Shown here piece after piece: positions 32,502 through 41,729 of a DNA stretch of 64,000 bases (within the stretch, counting starts at the first letter, position 1; every line of letters starts with the position of its first letter). This DNA comes from G963665185 sp963665185 (lineage in GTDB: Bacteria > Desulfobacterota > Desulfovibrionia > Desulfovibrionales > Desulfovibrionaceae): the NCBI GenBank assembly GCA_963665185.2, contig CAXXPO010000018.1:62001-126000 (forward strand). The letters run 5' to 3'. A program made the position numbers and the translations under genes. Under the pieces are notes generated by a model. It was not told the DNA's origin. It ran no database searches and worked only from the letters and a program-made list of their open reading frames with translations.

Positions 32502-35222
32502 ATGCTTAAAAGAGATGTATTGGTAAATGGAGTGGCACGTAAGCTGATCGTCGATGCCGACGCACGGCTTTCCGAAGTGCTGCGCGACCAGCTTGGCCTT
32601 ACCGGCGTGAAGGTCGGTTGCGCCGAGGGCCATTGCGGTGCGTGCAGTGTGATTCTTGACGGCAAACTGGTGCGTTCCTGCGTGACAAAGGTGTCCCGCC
32701 TCAAGGAAGGATCGAAAATCGTGACGATCGAAGGCATCGGTACCCCGGACAACCTGCATCCCATCCAGATGGCCTGGATTGCCCACGGCGGTGCGCAGTG
32801 CGGATTCTGCACCCCCGGCTTCATCGTTTCGGTGAAGGCGCTGCTGGACGGCAATCCCAGCCCCACCCGCGAAGACATCCGTGACTGGTTCCAGAAGCAC
32901 CGCAATGCCTGCCGCTGCACCGGCTACAAGCAGCTTGTCGATGCCACCCTGGATGCCGCCAAGGTGCTGCGCGGTGAAATGAGCATGGATGAACTGGCTT
33001 TCAAGATTCCCGAAGACGGCCGCATCTGGGGTACGAAATATCCCCGTCCTTCCTCCGTGGCCAAGGTGACGGGCACACTGGATTATGGTGCCGACCTGGG
33101 GCTGAAGCTGCCTCCGGACACGTTGCGCATCGCTTTGGTGCAGGCCGAGATTTCCCATGCCAGGATTCTGTCCATCGACACTTCCGAAGCGGAAAAAATG
33201 CCCGGCGTGTTCAAGGTCGTGACCCACAAGGACATCAAGGGCAAAAACCGGATCACCGGGCTGATCACCTTCCCCACCAACAAGGGCGACGGTTGGGATC
33301 GCCCCATTCTGTGCGATGAGAAGGTCTTCCAGTTCGGCGACGCCATCGCCATGGTTTGCGCCGACACGGAAAAGAATGCCAAAGCCGCTGCCGCCAAGGT
33401 CAAAGTCGAGCTTGAGCCGCTGCCCGAATACATGAGCGCCCCGGCCGCCATGGCTGAGGACGCCATTGAAATCCATCCGGGCACGCCAAACGTCTATTAT
33501 GAACTGCGCATTGCCAAGGGTGAGGAAACCGAGCCCATTTTCGCCGACAACGGCCTGGTTGTTGCCGAAGGCGATTACTATGTGGGCCGCCAGCCGCATA
33601 TGCCCATTGAGCCGGATGTAGGCTTTGCCTATTTCAACGACGAGGGCAAGCTGGTCATCCATTCCAAGTCCATCGGCCTGCATCTGCACCTGTACATGAT
33701 CGCTCCGGGCCTGGGTATTGAAGCTGAAAACGTCATCATGGTGCAGAACCCTGCGGGCGGCACCTTCGGCTACAAGTTCAGCCCCACCATGGAAGCCCTG
33801 GTGGGCGCCGCCGCCATGGCCACCGGCCGTCCCTGCTACCTGGGCTACAACTGGTTCCAGCAGCAGACATACACGGGCAAGCGTTCGCCGTTCTTCATGA
33901 ACGTGCGCATGGCCGCAACCAAGGACGGGATGATCAAGGGCATGGAAACGGACTGGACCTGCGACCACGGTCCCTACTCCGAGTTCGGCGACCTGCTGAC
34001 CCTGCGTGGCGCCCAGTTCATCGGTGCCGGGTATGACATTGCCAACATCCGGGGCAACGGCCGCACGGTTTGCACCAACCATGCCTGGGGTTCGGCCTTC
34101 CGCGGATACGGTTCGCCGCAGTCCGAGTTCGCCTCGGAAGTTCTCATGGACGAACTGGCGGAAAAACTGGGCATGGATCCTCTGGAACTGCGCCTGAAGA
34201 ACGCCTACCGCAAGGGCAGCACCACACCTACGGGCCAGGACCCGGAAGTCTACAGTCTGCCGGAGATGTTGGAGCTTCTCAAGCCCAAGTATGAAGCTGC
34301 CAAGGCCAAGGCCAAGGCGAACTCCACCGACGCAGTCAAACGCGGCGTCGGCATTTCGCTTGGCGTATACGGCAGCGGGCTGGACGGTCCGGACTCTGCC
34401 GAAGCCGATGTCGAACTCCACGACGACAACACCGTGACCGTGTACACCACCTGGCACGACCATGGTCAGGGTGCGGACATGGGTACGCTCGCAGTGGCCC
34501 ATGAAACATTGCGTCCTCTGGGGCTGAAGCCCGAGCAGATCCACCTGGTGCTCAACGACACCCAGTTCTGCCCCAACGGCGGTCCCGCCGGCGGCAGCCG
34601 TTCCCAGGTCGTGGTCGGCCAGGGTATCAAGGCGGCCTGTGAGCTGCTTCTGGGCGGCATGCGGAAATCCGATGGAAGCTTCCGTACCTACAAGGACATG
34701 GTTGCGGAGAAAATTCCCACCAAGTACAATGGCAAGTGGACCGCGCCTGCCACGGAATGCGACGAGAACAGCCAGGGAAGCCCCTTCTGCTGTTACATGT
34801 ACGGCATCTTCATGTCCGAGGTCGCCGTGGAAATCGCCACGGGCAAGACCACGGTCGAAAAGATGACCCTGGTTGCCGACATCGGCAAAATCGCCAACAG
34901 GCTGTTGGTCGACGGCCAGATCTACGGTGGTCTTGCCCAGGGTATCGGTCTGGCTCTGAGCGAAGACTACGAAGACATCATGAAGCATTCCACCATGCGG
35001 GGGGCAGGTTTCCCCTATGCCAAGGACATCCCGGACAACATGGAGATCGTGTACGTGGAATCACCGCGTCCCGACGGTCCCCACGGCGCTTCCGGAGTCG
35101 GCGAACTGCCTCTGACCTGCCCGCATGCGGCGGTCATCAACGCCATCTACAATGCCTGCGGCGTGCGCATCAGGAAGCTGCCCGCATTGCCGGAAAAGGT
35201 GTTGGCTGAGCTGAAAAAGTAG
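32502..35222 (+). CDS. mop: Molybdenum aldehyde oxidoreductase (MOP)
   Basis: A 906-residue xanthine-oxidase-family enzyme that oxidises aldehydes to acids, closely similar in my recollection to the 907-residue Desulfovibrio gigas protein. The plant-type [2Fe-2S] cysteines are at 40, 45, 48 and 60, and the second cluster uses CGFC and CRC (about 100-139). The molybdopterin domains include GGTFGYKFSPT, AFRGYG and the C-terminal GVGELPL segment, which holds the catalytic glutamate. The ATG at 32502 has AGGAGG nine bases upstream; an ATG two codons earlier is too close. No FAD domain is present, as in D. gigas. Confidence 0.95.
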   Translation: MLKRDVLVNGVARKLIVDADARLSEVLRDQLGLTGVKVGCAEGHCGACSVILDGKLVRSCVTKVSRLKEGSKIVTIEGIGTPDNLHPIQMAWIAHGGAQCGFCTPGFIVSVKALLDGNPSPTREDIRDWFQKHRNACRCTGYKQLVDATLDAAKVLRGEMSMDELAFKIPEDGRIWGTKYPRPSSVAKVTGTLDYGADLGLKLPPDTLRIALVQAEISHARILSIDTSEAEKMPGVFKVVTHKDIKGKNRITGLITFPTNKGDGWDRPILCDEKVFQFGDAIAMVCADTEKNAKAAAAKVKVELEPLPEYMSAPAAMAEDAIEIHPGTPNVYYELRIAKGEETEPIFADNGLVVAEGDYYVGRQPHMPIEPDVGFAYFNDEGKLVIHSKSIGLHLHLYMIAPGLGIEAENVIMVQNPAGGTFGYKFSPTMEALVGAAAMATGRPCYLGYNWFQQQTYTGKRSPFFMNVRMAATKDGMIKGMETDWTCDHGPYSEFGDLLTLRGAQFIGAGYDIANIRGNGRTVCTNHAWGSAFRGYGSPQSEFASEVLMDELAEKLGMDPLELRLKNAYRKGSTTPTGQDPEVYSLPEMLELLKPKYEAAKAKAKANSTDAVKRGVGISLGVYGSGLDGPDSAEADVELHDDNTVTVYTTWHDHGQGADMGTLAVAHETLRPLGLKPEQIHLVLNDTQFCPNGGPAGGSRSQVVVGQGIKAACELLLGGMRKSDGSFRTYKDMVAEKIPTKYNGKWTAPATECDENSQGSPFCCYMYGIFMSEVAVEIATGKTTVEKMTLVADIGKIANRLLVDGQIYGGLAQGIGLALSEDYEDIMKHSTMRGAGFPYAKDIPDNMEIVYVESPRPDGPHGASGVGELPLTCPHAAVINAIYNACGVRIRKLPALPEKVLAELKK

Positions 35223-35251
35223 TTTCCGTCGAAGTAGTCAGTGTAAAGAAG

Positions 35252-35281
35252 AAGGCCGCCTTCCCTTGGGAAGGCGGCCTT
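35252..35281. terminator. Bidirectional intrinsic terminator between mop and the sugar ABC genes
   Basis: AAGGCCGCCTTCCC and GGGAAGGCGGCCTT form a perfect 14-bp stem with a two-base TT centre. T-rich sequence follows on the plus strand. The genes on the two sides converge. Confidence 0.85.
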
Positions 35282-35312
35282 TGTTTGTTGCCAGAATGAA
35301 CAGAAGAGGGGG

Positions 35313-36422
35313 TTAAATCCGTTTGCCTGTTTTGGGTTCGAAATAGGAAGTATAGGTGGTGTCCATGGCGAAGCGGAAAGTGCCCCCAGCTTGGATGGGA
35401 GTGTCCGCCTTGAGCCGGGCAATGAATTCGCGTCCGCCGAGCTGGGTCAGAACGTAGGTATCGGCTCCGGCGGGATCCACCATGTCCACGGGACGCTCAA
35501 AGTGTTGCAATCGGCCGTGTCCGTAGGAGCGGGCGTCATGCACGGCTTCCGGTCGAACTCCGAAGATCACGGGCCGGGCTTGCGCTCCGGACAGTCCTGC
35601 GGGCGGGGTGTGGTCTTCCAAGGTTATGATTTGTCCGTCTTCGCAGTCTATGCGTATCTGGGCCGTATTGCCGACCATGCTGACCATTCCCGGGATGAGG
35701 TTCATGGATGGCGATCCCATGAAATCGGCCACAAAAGTGTTGGCCGGATGGTTGTATAATTCGTCGGGGGGGCCGATCTGTTGCACCTTGCCGTCGCTCA
35801 AAACCACTATGCGGGTCGCCAGGGTCATGGCCTCTATCTGATCGTGGGTAACATAGACGATGGAGGCTTTCATGTCCCGGTGCAGTCGTTTGATCTCCGA
35901 ACGCATGGAGACGCGCAGTTTTGCATCAAGGTTGGAAAGCGGTTCATCGAAGAGAAAGATGCGCGGCTCCCGGACCAGGGCCCGGGCCATGGCCACGCGC
36001 TGCCGCTGTCCGCCTGAAAGTTGGCCTGGACGGCGGTCCAACAGGTGGGAAATCTTGAGCTGTTCCGTTACCCGTTCCACCCGTTCTCTCTGTATATCCT
36101 TGGCGACTTTTCGGACCTTCATGCCGAAGGTGATGTTGCCCAGCACGGTCATGGTGGGAAACAGGGCGTAAGACTGAAAGACCATGGATATGTTGCGATT
36201 GCTGGGTTTAACATGGGTCATGTCCTGACCGCCGATGAAAATGCTGCCGGATGTTATGTCGGTCAATCCGGCGATGCAGGAGAGCAGCGTGGATTTACCA
36301 GACCCGGAAGGACCGACCAGCACCAGGAATTCTCCGTCTTCCATGGTCAGGTCGATGTCGTGCAGGATGATGTTGTTTCCAAAAGCCTTGCTCAGGGCTT
36401 GGGTCGTAAGTACCGGTTCCAT
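35313..36422 (-). CDS. Carbohydrate-type ABC transporter ATP-binding protein (MalK/UgpC family)
   Basis: A 369-residue ATPase energising the importer encoded alongside. Walker A GPSGSGKST lies near residue 38, the signature LSGGQRQRVAMARAL near residue 133 and Walker B IFLFDEPLSNLDA near residue 153, followed by the H-loop VTHDQ. A C-terminal TOBE-type regulatory domain runs from about 240 to 365. It is the last gene of the minus-strand sugar cluster, 15 bases after the PfkB kinase. Confidence 0.92.
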   Translation of the reverse strand: MEPVLTTQALSKAFGNNIILHDIDLTMEDGEFLVLVGPSGSGKSTLLSCIAGLTDITSGSIFIGGQDMTHVKPSNRNISMVFQSYALFPTMTVLGNITFGMKVRKVAKDIQRERVERVTEQLKISHLLDRRPGQLSGGQRQRVAMARALVREPRIFLFDEPLSNLDAKLRVSMRSEIKRLHRDMKASIVYVTHDQIEAMTLATRIVVLSDGKVQQIGPPDELYNHPANTFVADFMGSPSMNLIPGMVSMVGNTAQIRIDCEDGQIITLEDHTPPAGLSGAQARPVIFGVRPEAVHDARSYGHGRLQHFERPVDMVDPAGADTYVLTQLGGREFIARLKADTPIQAGGTFRFAMDTTYTSYFEPKTGKRI

Positions 36423-36437
36423 GGTCGCATCGCCCTC

Positions 36438-37400
36438 TTAATTTGGGTTCGCCAGCAGTTGGGCCAATTCGTCCGCATCGGGGTAGCGGCGTGGAAAACT
36501 GTTGACCGCGGTTGAGGCCGTGAGCACCCCGCAACGCAGGGCGTGGTCGAGTCTTGTGGCCGGATCTGCACACGTCAGCAGGCCGTAAAGGTAACCACCA
36601 TTGAATCCGTCACCCGCGCCGATGGTATCGAAAGGATCAATGGCGGGTGCGGCAAAGGTGTGGAATTGACTGCCGTTCTGTACCATGGCTCCATTGCCGC
36701 CGCATTTGATGACAATGGCACATTCTTTGGGAAGGCGGTTTTTGAGGATCTTGGCCGCCTGCTTCGGATCGCTTTGTCCGGTCAGGGCCTCGGCTTCCTT
36801 ATCGTTGATGAGAATATGCCCGCAGTGGGCAAACCAGCCCATGACCATGGATCGCAGTTCGTCGCTCCAGCCTCCATCGGGCCAGCCTGTATCTATGGCC
36901 AGGGTGTATCCACGGCGGGATAGTTTTTCGATGAGTCCGTCGTATTCCTGGATGAGGGGCGGGCTGAGAAAAACTCCGGCCAGAAGGGCGATGCCACCGC
37001 CAACTGGGATTTCTTCCAACCCGGCCAGAATATGCTCTGAAGCGAACACGTCCAGATGGCCGGTTGTGGTCAGAAATGTGCGCTCCTTGTCCGCGTGGAC
37101 AATTCCAACGGACACGGTGGTGGGAGCGTTGATGATTTCCCACGGTTTGCCCTGCATGCCGAATGTCTGCATGAGCCATCGTCCGTTGCTGTCATTGCCC
37201 ACTGCGGATATAAGCTTGTAGGGCAGCTTCAGCGCATTGAGTGCCAGGGCCGTATTTCCTGCTGAGCCGCCCGGACGCAAGTCGCTAAGCGGGTAGATGG
37301 TTTCCGTCCCCGGCTCTGGCCAGTGCTCCATGGGGCCGATGATGAGGTCTCCCTGGGCATTGCCGATGAGCAGAAGGTTGGTTGGAGGAGTCTGGTTCAA
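36438..37400 (-). CDS. PfkB-family sugar kinase
   Basis: A 320-residue ribokinase-fold kinase. The first PfkB signature region is RPGGSAGNTALAL (near residue 42) and the second is DTIGAGDGFNGGYL (near residue 263), with the catalytic aspartate in GAGD. It would phosphorylate the imported sugar or sugar conjugate. The gene sits between a SIS-domain enzyme gene and the ABC ATPase gene. This pairing is the one found for fructosamine kinases (FrlD/FraD), but substrate cannot be read from sequence. Confidence 0.87.
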   Translation of the reverse strand: MNQTPPTNLLLIGNAQGDLIIGPMEHWPEPGTETIYPLSDLRPGGSAGNTALALNALKLPYKLISAVGNDSNGRWLMQTFGMQGKPWEIINAPTTVSVGIVHADKERTFLTTTGHLDVFASEHILAGLEEIPVGGGIALLAGVFLSPPLIQEYDGLIEKLSRRGYTLAIDTGWPDGGWSDELRSMVMGWFAHCGHILINDKEAEALTGQSDPKQAAKILKNRLPKECAIVIKCGGNGAMVQNGSQFHTFAAPAIDPFDTIGAGDGFNGGYLYGLLTCADPATRLDHALRCGVLTASTAVNSFPRRYPDADELAQLLANPN

Positions 37401-37409
37401 TAATATCTC

Positions 37410-38447
37410 CTACTCGCCGTCGGTCACTTTGGCGGAACGCACCGGCGTTCCCACGTCGGGAACCATCATGGACGCTGCTTTCACCAGCACGGACTGCATG
37501 GCGACAAGAGCCGCTGCAGCTCCGGCCAGTCCTTTGTGCGCGGGAATGTCCACACGGATGCAGCCGTCGAGGTCGTCCCTATCCGTCAGATCGAAAACAA
37601 TTGGTCGGAGTCCTGCCGTGAGGCATGTTCTGGCGATACGGCCCATGGAATTGGCTGTGTCTTCCACTGGTCGCAGTAGGACCACTCCCATGCCCGGTTT
37701 GAGCATTTCGCAGGGACCATGCAGGAATTGGCCTCCTTCCAGGGAGAAGGCGGGAATACGCCCCAGTTCCATGAGGCACAGGGAACCGGCATCGGCTACG
37801 CCTTGCAAAAGGTTGCGGCTGGAAAAGACAACGCAGGAGCTGGCTGCGAGCTCTTCTTCCGCTTCACGGCAGGCAGGATCTGTGCATTCCACTGGGATGG
37901 GAGTGCGGAGTACGTCCACGAGAGCTGCTTGGGACAATCCGAGTTCCTGCAGCACGGCACCATGCAGAGCCAGGGTGATGAGCAGGCTGCGGGTGGCTGC
38001 AAAAGCCAGTTCCGCGCCGCCAGCGCCCACCATGCTGGGCACGCGGCCCGCCAGTTTGCTGTGCGGATTCAGGGTCAGGCCGAAAGTGCGGCCCGGTACA
38101 TGCAGTTCGTCCAGATAACGGATGATTTCTCCTGATTCTCCGGATTGGGACGTCAGGAGCACGGTCCTCCCACCGCGCGGCAGAGGCGCGCGCAGGTATT
38201 CCGATACCGGCTGGGCCGTGGCGTCGATGTTCACCTTGCGGTAGGCAGGTTCCACCACGCGGTTTGCCCAATGGGACGCGCCCATGCCGAGCAGCAAAAG
38301 ACGGGGCGCTGTTTTCAGGCTTTGGGCGATTTCTTTGGCGACGGAAGTGGCTTGGTCGAACGAAGCCAAGGCGTCCTGGTGTTGCCGGGCCATTTCAAAA
38401 TGCAGTTTTTGCAGACCCGTGGCTGCGGGGTCAATATTTGTGGTCAT
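37410..38447 (-). CDS. SIS-domain sugar-phosphate isomerase/deglycase
   Basis: A 345-residue protein with two SIS domains, like the isomerase half of GlmS and like AgaS or FrlB. The first shows LLLLGMGASHWANR and the phosphosugar loop TSQSGESGE. The second includes SSRNLLQGVA and EGGQFLHGPCEML, equivalent to the catalytic ELKHGP region of GlmS. Expected reactions are deamination or deglycation of a phosphorylated amino sugar or Amadori product. The ATG at 38447 has AGGA eight bases upstream. It lies between permease and kinase genes. Confidence 0.83.
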   Translation of the reverse strand: MTTNIDPAATGLQKLHFEMARQHQDALASFDQATSVAKEIAQSLKTAPRLLLLGMGASHWANRVVEPAYRKVNIDATAQPVSEYLRAPLPRGGRTVLLTSQSGESGEIIRYLDELHVPGRTFGLTLNPHSKLAGRVPSMVGAGGAELAFAATRSLLITLALHGAVLQELGLSQAALVDVLRTPIPVECTDPACREAEEELAASSCVVFSSRNLLQGVADAGSLCLMELGRIPAFSLEGGQFLHGPCEMLKPGMGVVLLRPVEDTANSMGRIARTCLTAGLRPIVFDLTDRDDLDGCIRVDIPAHKGLAGAAAALVAMQSVLVKAASMMVPDVGTPVRSAKVTDGE

Positions 38448-38451
38448 ATCA

Positions 38452-39294
38452 TTATCCTTTAACGCTACCTGCGGCCAGTCCTTGCACAAGATGGCGCTGG
38501 AAAAAAACGGCCAGAATGGTGGGGGGCAGTGAAGCCAGCACCCCGACCGAGGCTATCAGGCCATAATCCGTGACCCTGCCGGCGGCAAAGTCGGCAATGG
38601 CCACGGGCAGGGTTTTGCCGCGCAGGTCGCTGTTGAAGATCAGGGAGTAGAAAAATTCGTCCCAGGCGATGAGAAAGGAGAGCATGGCGGCCGCCATGAG
38701 TACCGGACGAACCATGGGGAGTACCACGCTGCACAGGGTTCGCAGGGTTCCCGCGCCTTCCACTGTGGCGGCGTGTTCCACTTCCACGGGGAGCACGTCC
38801 AGATTGCTTTTGATAAGCCAGGTGGCAAAGGGCAGCAGCATGGTGCAGTACACGGCAATGAGCGTAGTCGGGTTGTTGAGCATGCCCATGTCGCTGAACA
38901 ACGTGTACAGCGGCAGCACATAGGTGATGGGCGGCATCATGAAGGTGGCCAGCAGCAGGAAAAGCAGGGCAATTGGGCCGTTCTTTCGGGAAAAGGCGTA
39001 GGCTGCGGGAATGGCCGCGCACAATGCCAGCAGGGTGGAACCGAAGGCTGCTATGAGGCTGTTGCGCAGGGCCATGAGAAACGGATTGTTCGCAATATTT
39101 CCGCTCATATCCAGGAGTTTCGCATACTTGGAGAAATCCCACGAGGTGGGAATCCAAGGCAGGGGAACCGTTATCAGGTCCTGCGAGCTGGAAACGCTCA
39201 TGAGCACGAGCCAGATAATGGGAGCCAGGGTGGTCGCGATGATGAGAAGCCCGCAGCCGAAGATGAGCGCTGATTGCCAAAGTGAACGTCGCAT
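38452..39294 (-). CDS. Sugar ABC transporter permease (MalG/UgpE type)
   Basis: A 280-residue inner-membrane permease with about six transmembrane helices, beginning with a hydrophobic segment at residues 8-32. The EAA loop that contacts the ATPase is EVEHAATVEGAGTLRTLCSVVLPM (about 190-213). The ATG shares one base with the stop of the preceding permease (TAATG), showing translational coupling. Confidence 0.9.
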   Translation of the reverse strand: MRRSLWQSALIFGCGLLIIATTLAPIIWLVLMSVSSSQDLITVPLPWIPTSWDFSKYAKLLDMSGNIANNPFLMALRNSLIAAFGSTLLALCAAIPAAYAFSRKNGPIALLFLLLATFMMPPITYVLPLYTLFSDMGMLNNPTTLIAVYCTMLLPFATWLIKSNLDVLPVEVEHAATVEGAGTLRTLCSVVLPMVRPVLMAAAMLSFLIAWDEFFYSLIFNSDLRGKTLPVAIADFAAGRVTDYGLIASVGVLASLPPTILAVFFQRHLVQGLAAGSVKG

Positions 39295-40187
39295 TACCGG
39301 CCTCCAGCTTCCTGTTTTCTGACCACCCCGAAGTACAGACCGATCATGATTGCGCTTATGACCGCGATGATGACGGCGTAAGACGCGCCGCTGCCTGAGC
39401 GCAGATAGGAAAAGTATTCCTGGTATACGTAGAAACTTGCGGTTTTGGTCGTGTCGGCTGGCCCGCCGCGGGTCATCACGTAGACGATGTCGAAAACCCG
39501 GAAGGCTTCGATGGTGCGCAGAATGACCACCACCAGCAGCGGGCCGACAATGCCGGGCAGGGTGATGTAGCGGAAGCGGTGCCAGGCTCCGGCTGCCTCT
39601 ACGCGGGCCGCGTCGTAAAGTTCCTTGGGGATGGTCTGCAAGGCTGCCAGTACGACAAAGGCGATCAGAGGATAGTTTTTCCAGACGTCGGCCATTATGA
39701 CCATGTTCATGGCGGTTTCCGGATCGCCCAGCCAGGATTTGTAATGGCTGATGATTCCCATCTGGTGCAGCATGGCGTTGAAGCTGCCGTAGTCGGGATG
39801 AAAAATGAGCCGCCACATCATGGCGTTCACGATGTTGGGCACGGCCCAGGGCAGGATGATAAGCGTACGAAGCAGAGTGCGGCCCGTGAATTCCAGGTTG
39901 AGGAAGATAGCCACGCCCAATCCCAGGGCGGTTTCCAGCCCCACGGAAATAAAGGTGAAGTAAAAGGTCCGCCATAAGGCGTCACGGAAATCCGGGTCTG
40001 TGAGGGCGTAGACATAGTTTTCCAGCCCCACCCAATCCACCGGGACCGTCAGAGCGGTGATTTCCGCGTTGGTGAAACTGAGCCAGACGGTCCGGACAAG
40101 CGGGGTGAACGTGACGATTGCCATGATGACAAGGGCCGGCGCCAAAAGCGCGGTCGTTTCACCATATTGACGCCAGCCCTTCATCAT
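39294..40187 (-). CDS. Sugar ABC transporter permease (MalF/UgpA type)
   Basis: A 297-residue six-helix permease. The first transmembrane helix is near residues 12-33, and the EAA loop reads ELYDAARVEAAGAWHRFRYITLP (about 195-217). I favour the ATG at 40187; a GTG at 40196 is possible but too close to GGAG. It forms a heterodimer with the next permease. Confidence 0.9.
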   Translation of the reverse strand: MMKGWRQYGETTALLAPALVIMAIVTFTPLVRTVWLSFTNAEITALTVPVDWVGLENYVYALTDPDFRDALWRTFYFTFISVGLETALGLGVAIFLNLEFTGRTLLRTLIILPWAVPNIVNAMMWRLIFHPDYGSFNAMLHQMGIISHYKSWLGDPETAMNMVIMADVWKNYPLIAFVVLAALQTIPKELYDAARVEAAGAWHRFRYITLPGIVGPLLVVVILRTIEAFRVFDIVYVMTRGGPADTTKTASFYVYQEYFSYLRSGSGASYAVIIAVISAIMIGLYFGVVRKQEAGGR

Positions 40188-40245
40188 GATCGTCACTCTC
40201 CGTAATTAGCAGTCGTGTCGCGTACCGTCAGCCTACCTCCGGCTG

Positions 40246-41493
40246 CTAGCGCAGGCGGAGGGCACGTGCTTCGGCATTGTCCATGGCTTCGCTGGGCGAG
40301 GCTTTGTCCAGCAGGGCTTCATGAATGTAGCGCTGCAGGATGTTGGACAGTTCCGTGTAAAAAGGCACGGCAGGACGGGGATACATCACGGCCAGGGCCT
40401 TGTCGGCCGCGGCTACCAGTGGTTCCTGTCCCTTGGTCACAGCCGGGTCGGAGTAGGAGGACTTCCAGATGGGCAGACTCAGGCGGGCGTACTTGTTTTG
40501 TACCTTCTGGGAAGTCAGATAGGTGATATACTTCCAGGCGTCGTCCTTGTGATTGCTGTTCGACGGGATGCCCAGCCCCATGGAGCCGTTCACGCCCGAT
40601 GCCTTGGTCTTGCCCTTTACGCCGGGAGCGGGGGCTACGCCGACATGTCCGGCGATCTTGCTTTCCTTGGGATCGTTGGCCAGGGCGAACATGTATGTCC
40701 AATTCAGGGCAAAGGCGGCTTCGCCATTGGAGAACACGCGGCGGACATCTTCTTCCAGGTATTCTCGGGAACTGGGGTTGGACAAGCCTTTTTTCAGGCT
40801 TTCAACCATGAACTCAACGGCTTCGAGGGAACCGCCCTTGTTGAAGACGGGCTTGGTGCCGTCATAAAATTTTCCATCAAAGGCACTGACCAAGGTCGTA
40901 TAGTCGCAGATCATGGCTTCGGCCTGGCCCCAGCTCCAGACAACGGGAAATTCCGTCAGGCCTTTGGCTTTCACGGCCTGGGCTTGTTCCATGAGTTCCC
41001 CCCAGGTGGCGGGAGGTGCGTTGAAACCTGCTTTCTGCAACATCTCTTTGTTGTAGAAAAGGTACTTGGTGTCAAGAATCCAGGGCATTCCGTACTTGCG
41101 GTCCAGGTAGGTGACCGTGGTCCAGGCGCCGTCGAAAACTTCATTCTGGATGGCTGGCGCGACGCGATCGGTCACATCAACCAGAAAGCCTCTTTTGGCA
41201 AATTCTGCAGGCCAGACCACGTCAAAAAGAACCACGTCATAACCTCGGTCACCTGCACCCTTGGCGGCCACGATTTTGTCATGCAGGGCTTCGTAAGGCA
41301 CGAATTCCACATTGACCTTGAGGCCGGGATTGGCTGCCTCGAAGTCGGTGGTCATGGCTTTGACGTCGTCTTCACTATAGGCGGCTTGACTCATGAAAAG
41401 GGCATTGAGGGTGGTTTGTGCAAAAACTGCCGATGCGGACATGGCAAGGATGGCCAGGGCCAAACAAATGGAAAACAAGCCTCTGCGACGCAT
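40246..41493 (-). CDS. Extracellular sugar-binding protein of ABC importer
   Basis: A 415-residue family 1 (MalE/UgpB-type) solute-binding protein. The ATG at 41493 has AGGAGG at six bases. A cleavable signal peptide ends near SAVFA (residue 25). The mature chain has the usual DVVLFDVVWPAEFAKRG and GEAAFALNWTYM segments. It is the first gene of the minus-strand cluster and is divergent from the ROK regulator, 236 bases away. Confidence 0.92.
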   Translation of the reverse strand: MRRRGLFSICLALAILAMSASAVFAQTTLNALFMSQAAYSEDDVKAMTTDFEAANPGLKVNVEFVPYEALHDKIVAAKGAGDRGYDVVLFDVVWPAEFAKRGFLVDVTDRVAPAIQNEVFDGAWTTVTYLDRKYGMPWILDTKYLFYNKEMLQKAGFNAPPATWGELMEQAQAVKAKGLTEFPVVWSWGQAEAMICDYTTLVSAFDGKFYDGTKPVFNKGGSLEAVEFMVESLKKGLSNPSSREYLEEDVRRVFSNGEAAFALNWTYMFALANDPKESKIAGHVGVAPAPGVKGKTKASGVNGSMGLGIPSNSNHKDDAWKYITYLTSQKVQNKYARLSLPIWKSSYSDPAVTKGQEPLVAAADKALAVMYPRPAVPFYTELSNILQRYIHEALLDKASPSEAMDNAEARALRLR

Positions 41494-41649
41494 TGTGCAC
41501 CTCCTGATGGTGTTTCCAAAGCCTTGACAGGGAGTCCTTTGCCAGTGCCATTTTCCAGCCGTTGCGATCCGATTATGCCGCAATGGGGGTCGGGGCTTTT
41601 CCGGCAAATAAAGCGGGTTGCCTGCCAAATTAAAGGTATAACGGCGATC

Positions 41650-41682
41650 TTGAAAAGTAACGAGGTTGTAACCTTGGATATT
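41650..41682. promoter_or_regulatory. Candidate operator and promoter between the sugar-binding protein and ROK genes
   Basis: AGGTT-GT-AACCT (41663-41674) is a perfect dyad. TTGAAA (41650-41655) lies just before it and GGATAT/GATATT just after, so a regulator bound here would cover a plus-strand promoter, though the spacing is not ideal. Autoregulation by the ROK protein is a reasonable guess. Confidence 0.35.
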
Positions 41683-41729
41683 TTTTTTGTCAAATTGATT
41701 TAAAAATAAAGAGGTGTTATGTTTCGTAT

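Noticed and set aside
32274..34988. Minus-strand open frame of 904 codons
   Set aside because: It is the antisense shadow of mop, which shows exact cofactor motifs on the other strand.
38452..39975. Minus-strand frame extending a permease to 507 codons
   Set aside because: The first 227 codons are an out-of-frame reading of the upstream permease. The true start is at 39294, overlapping the preceding stop.
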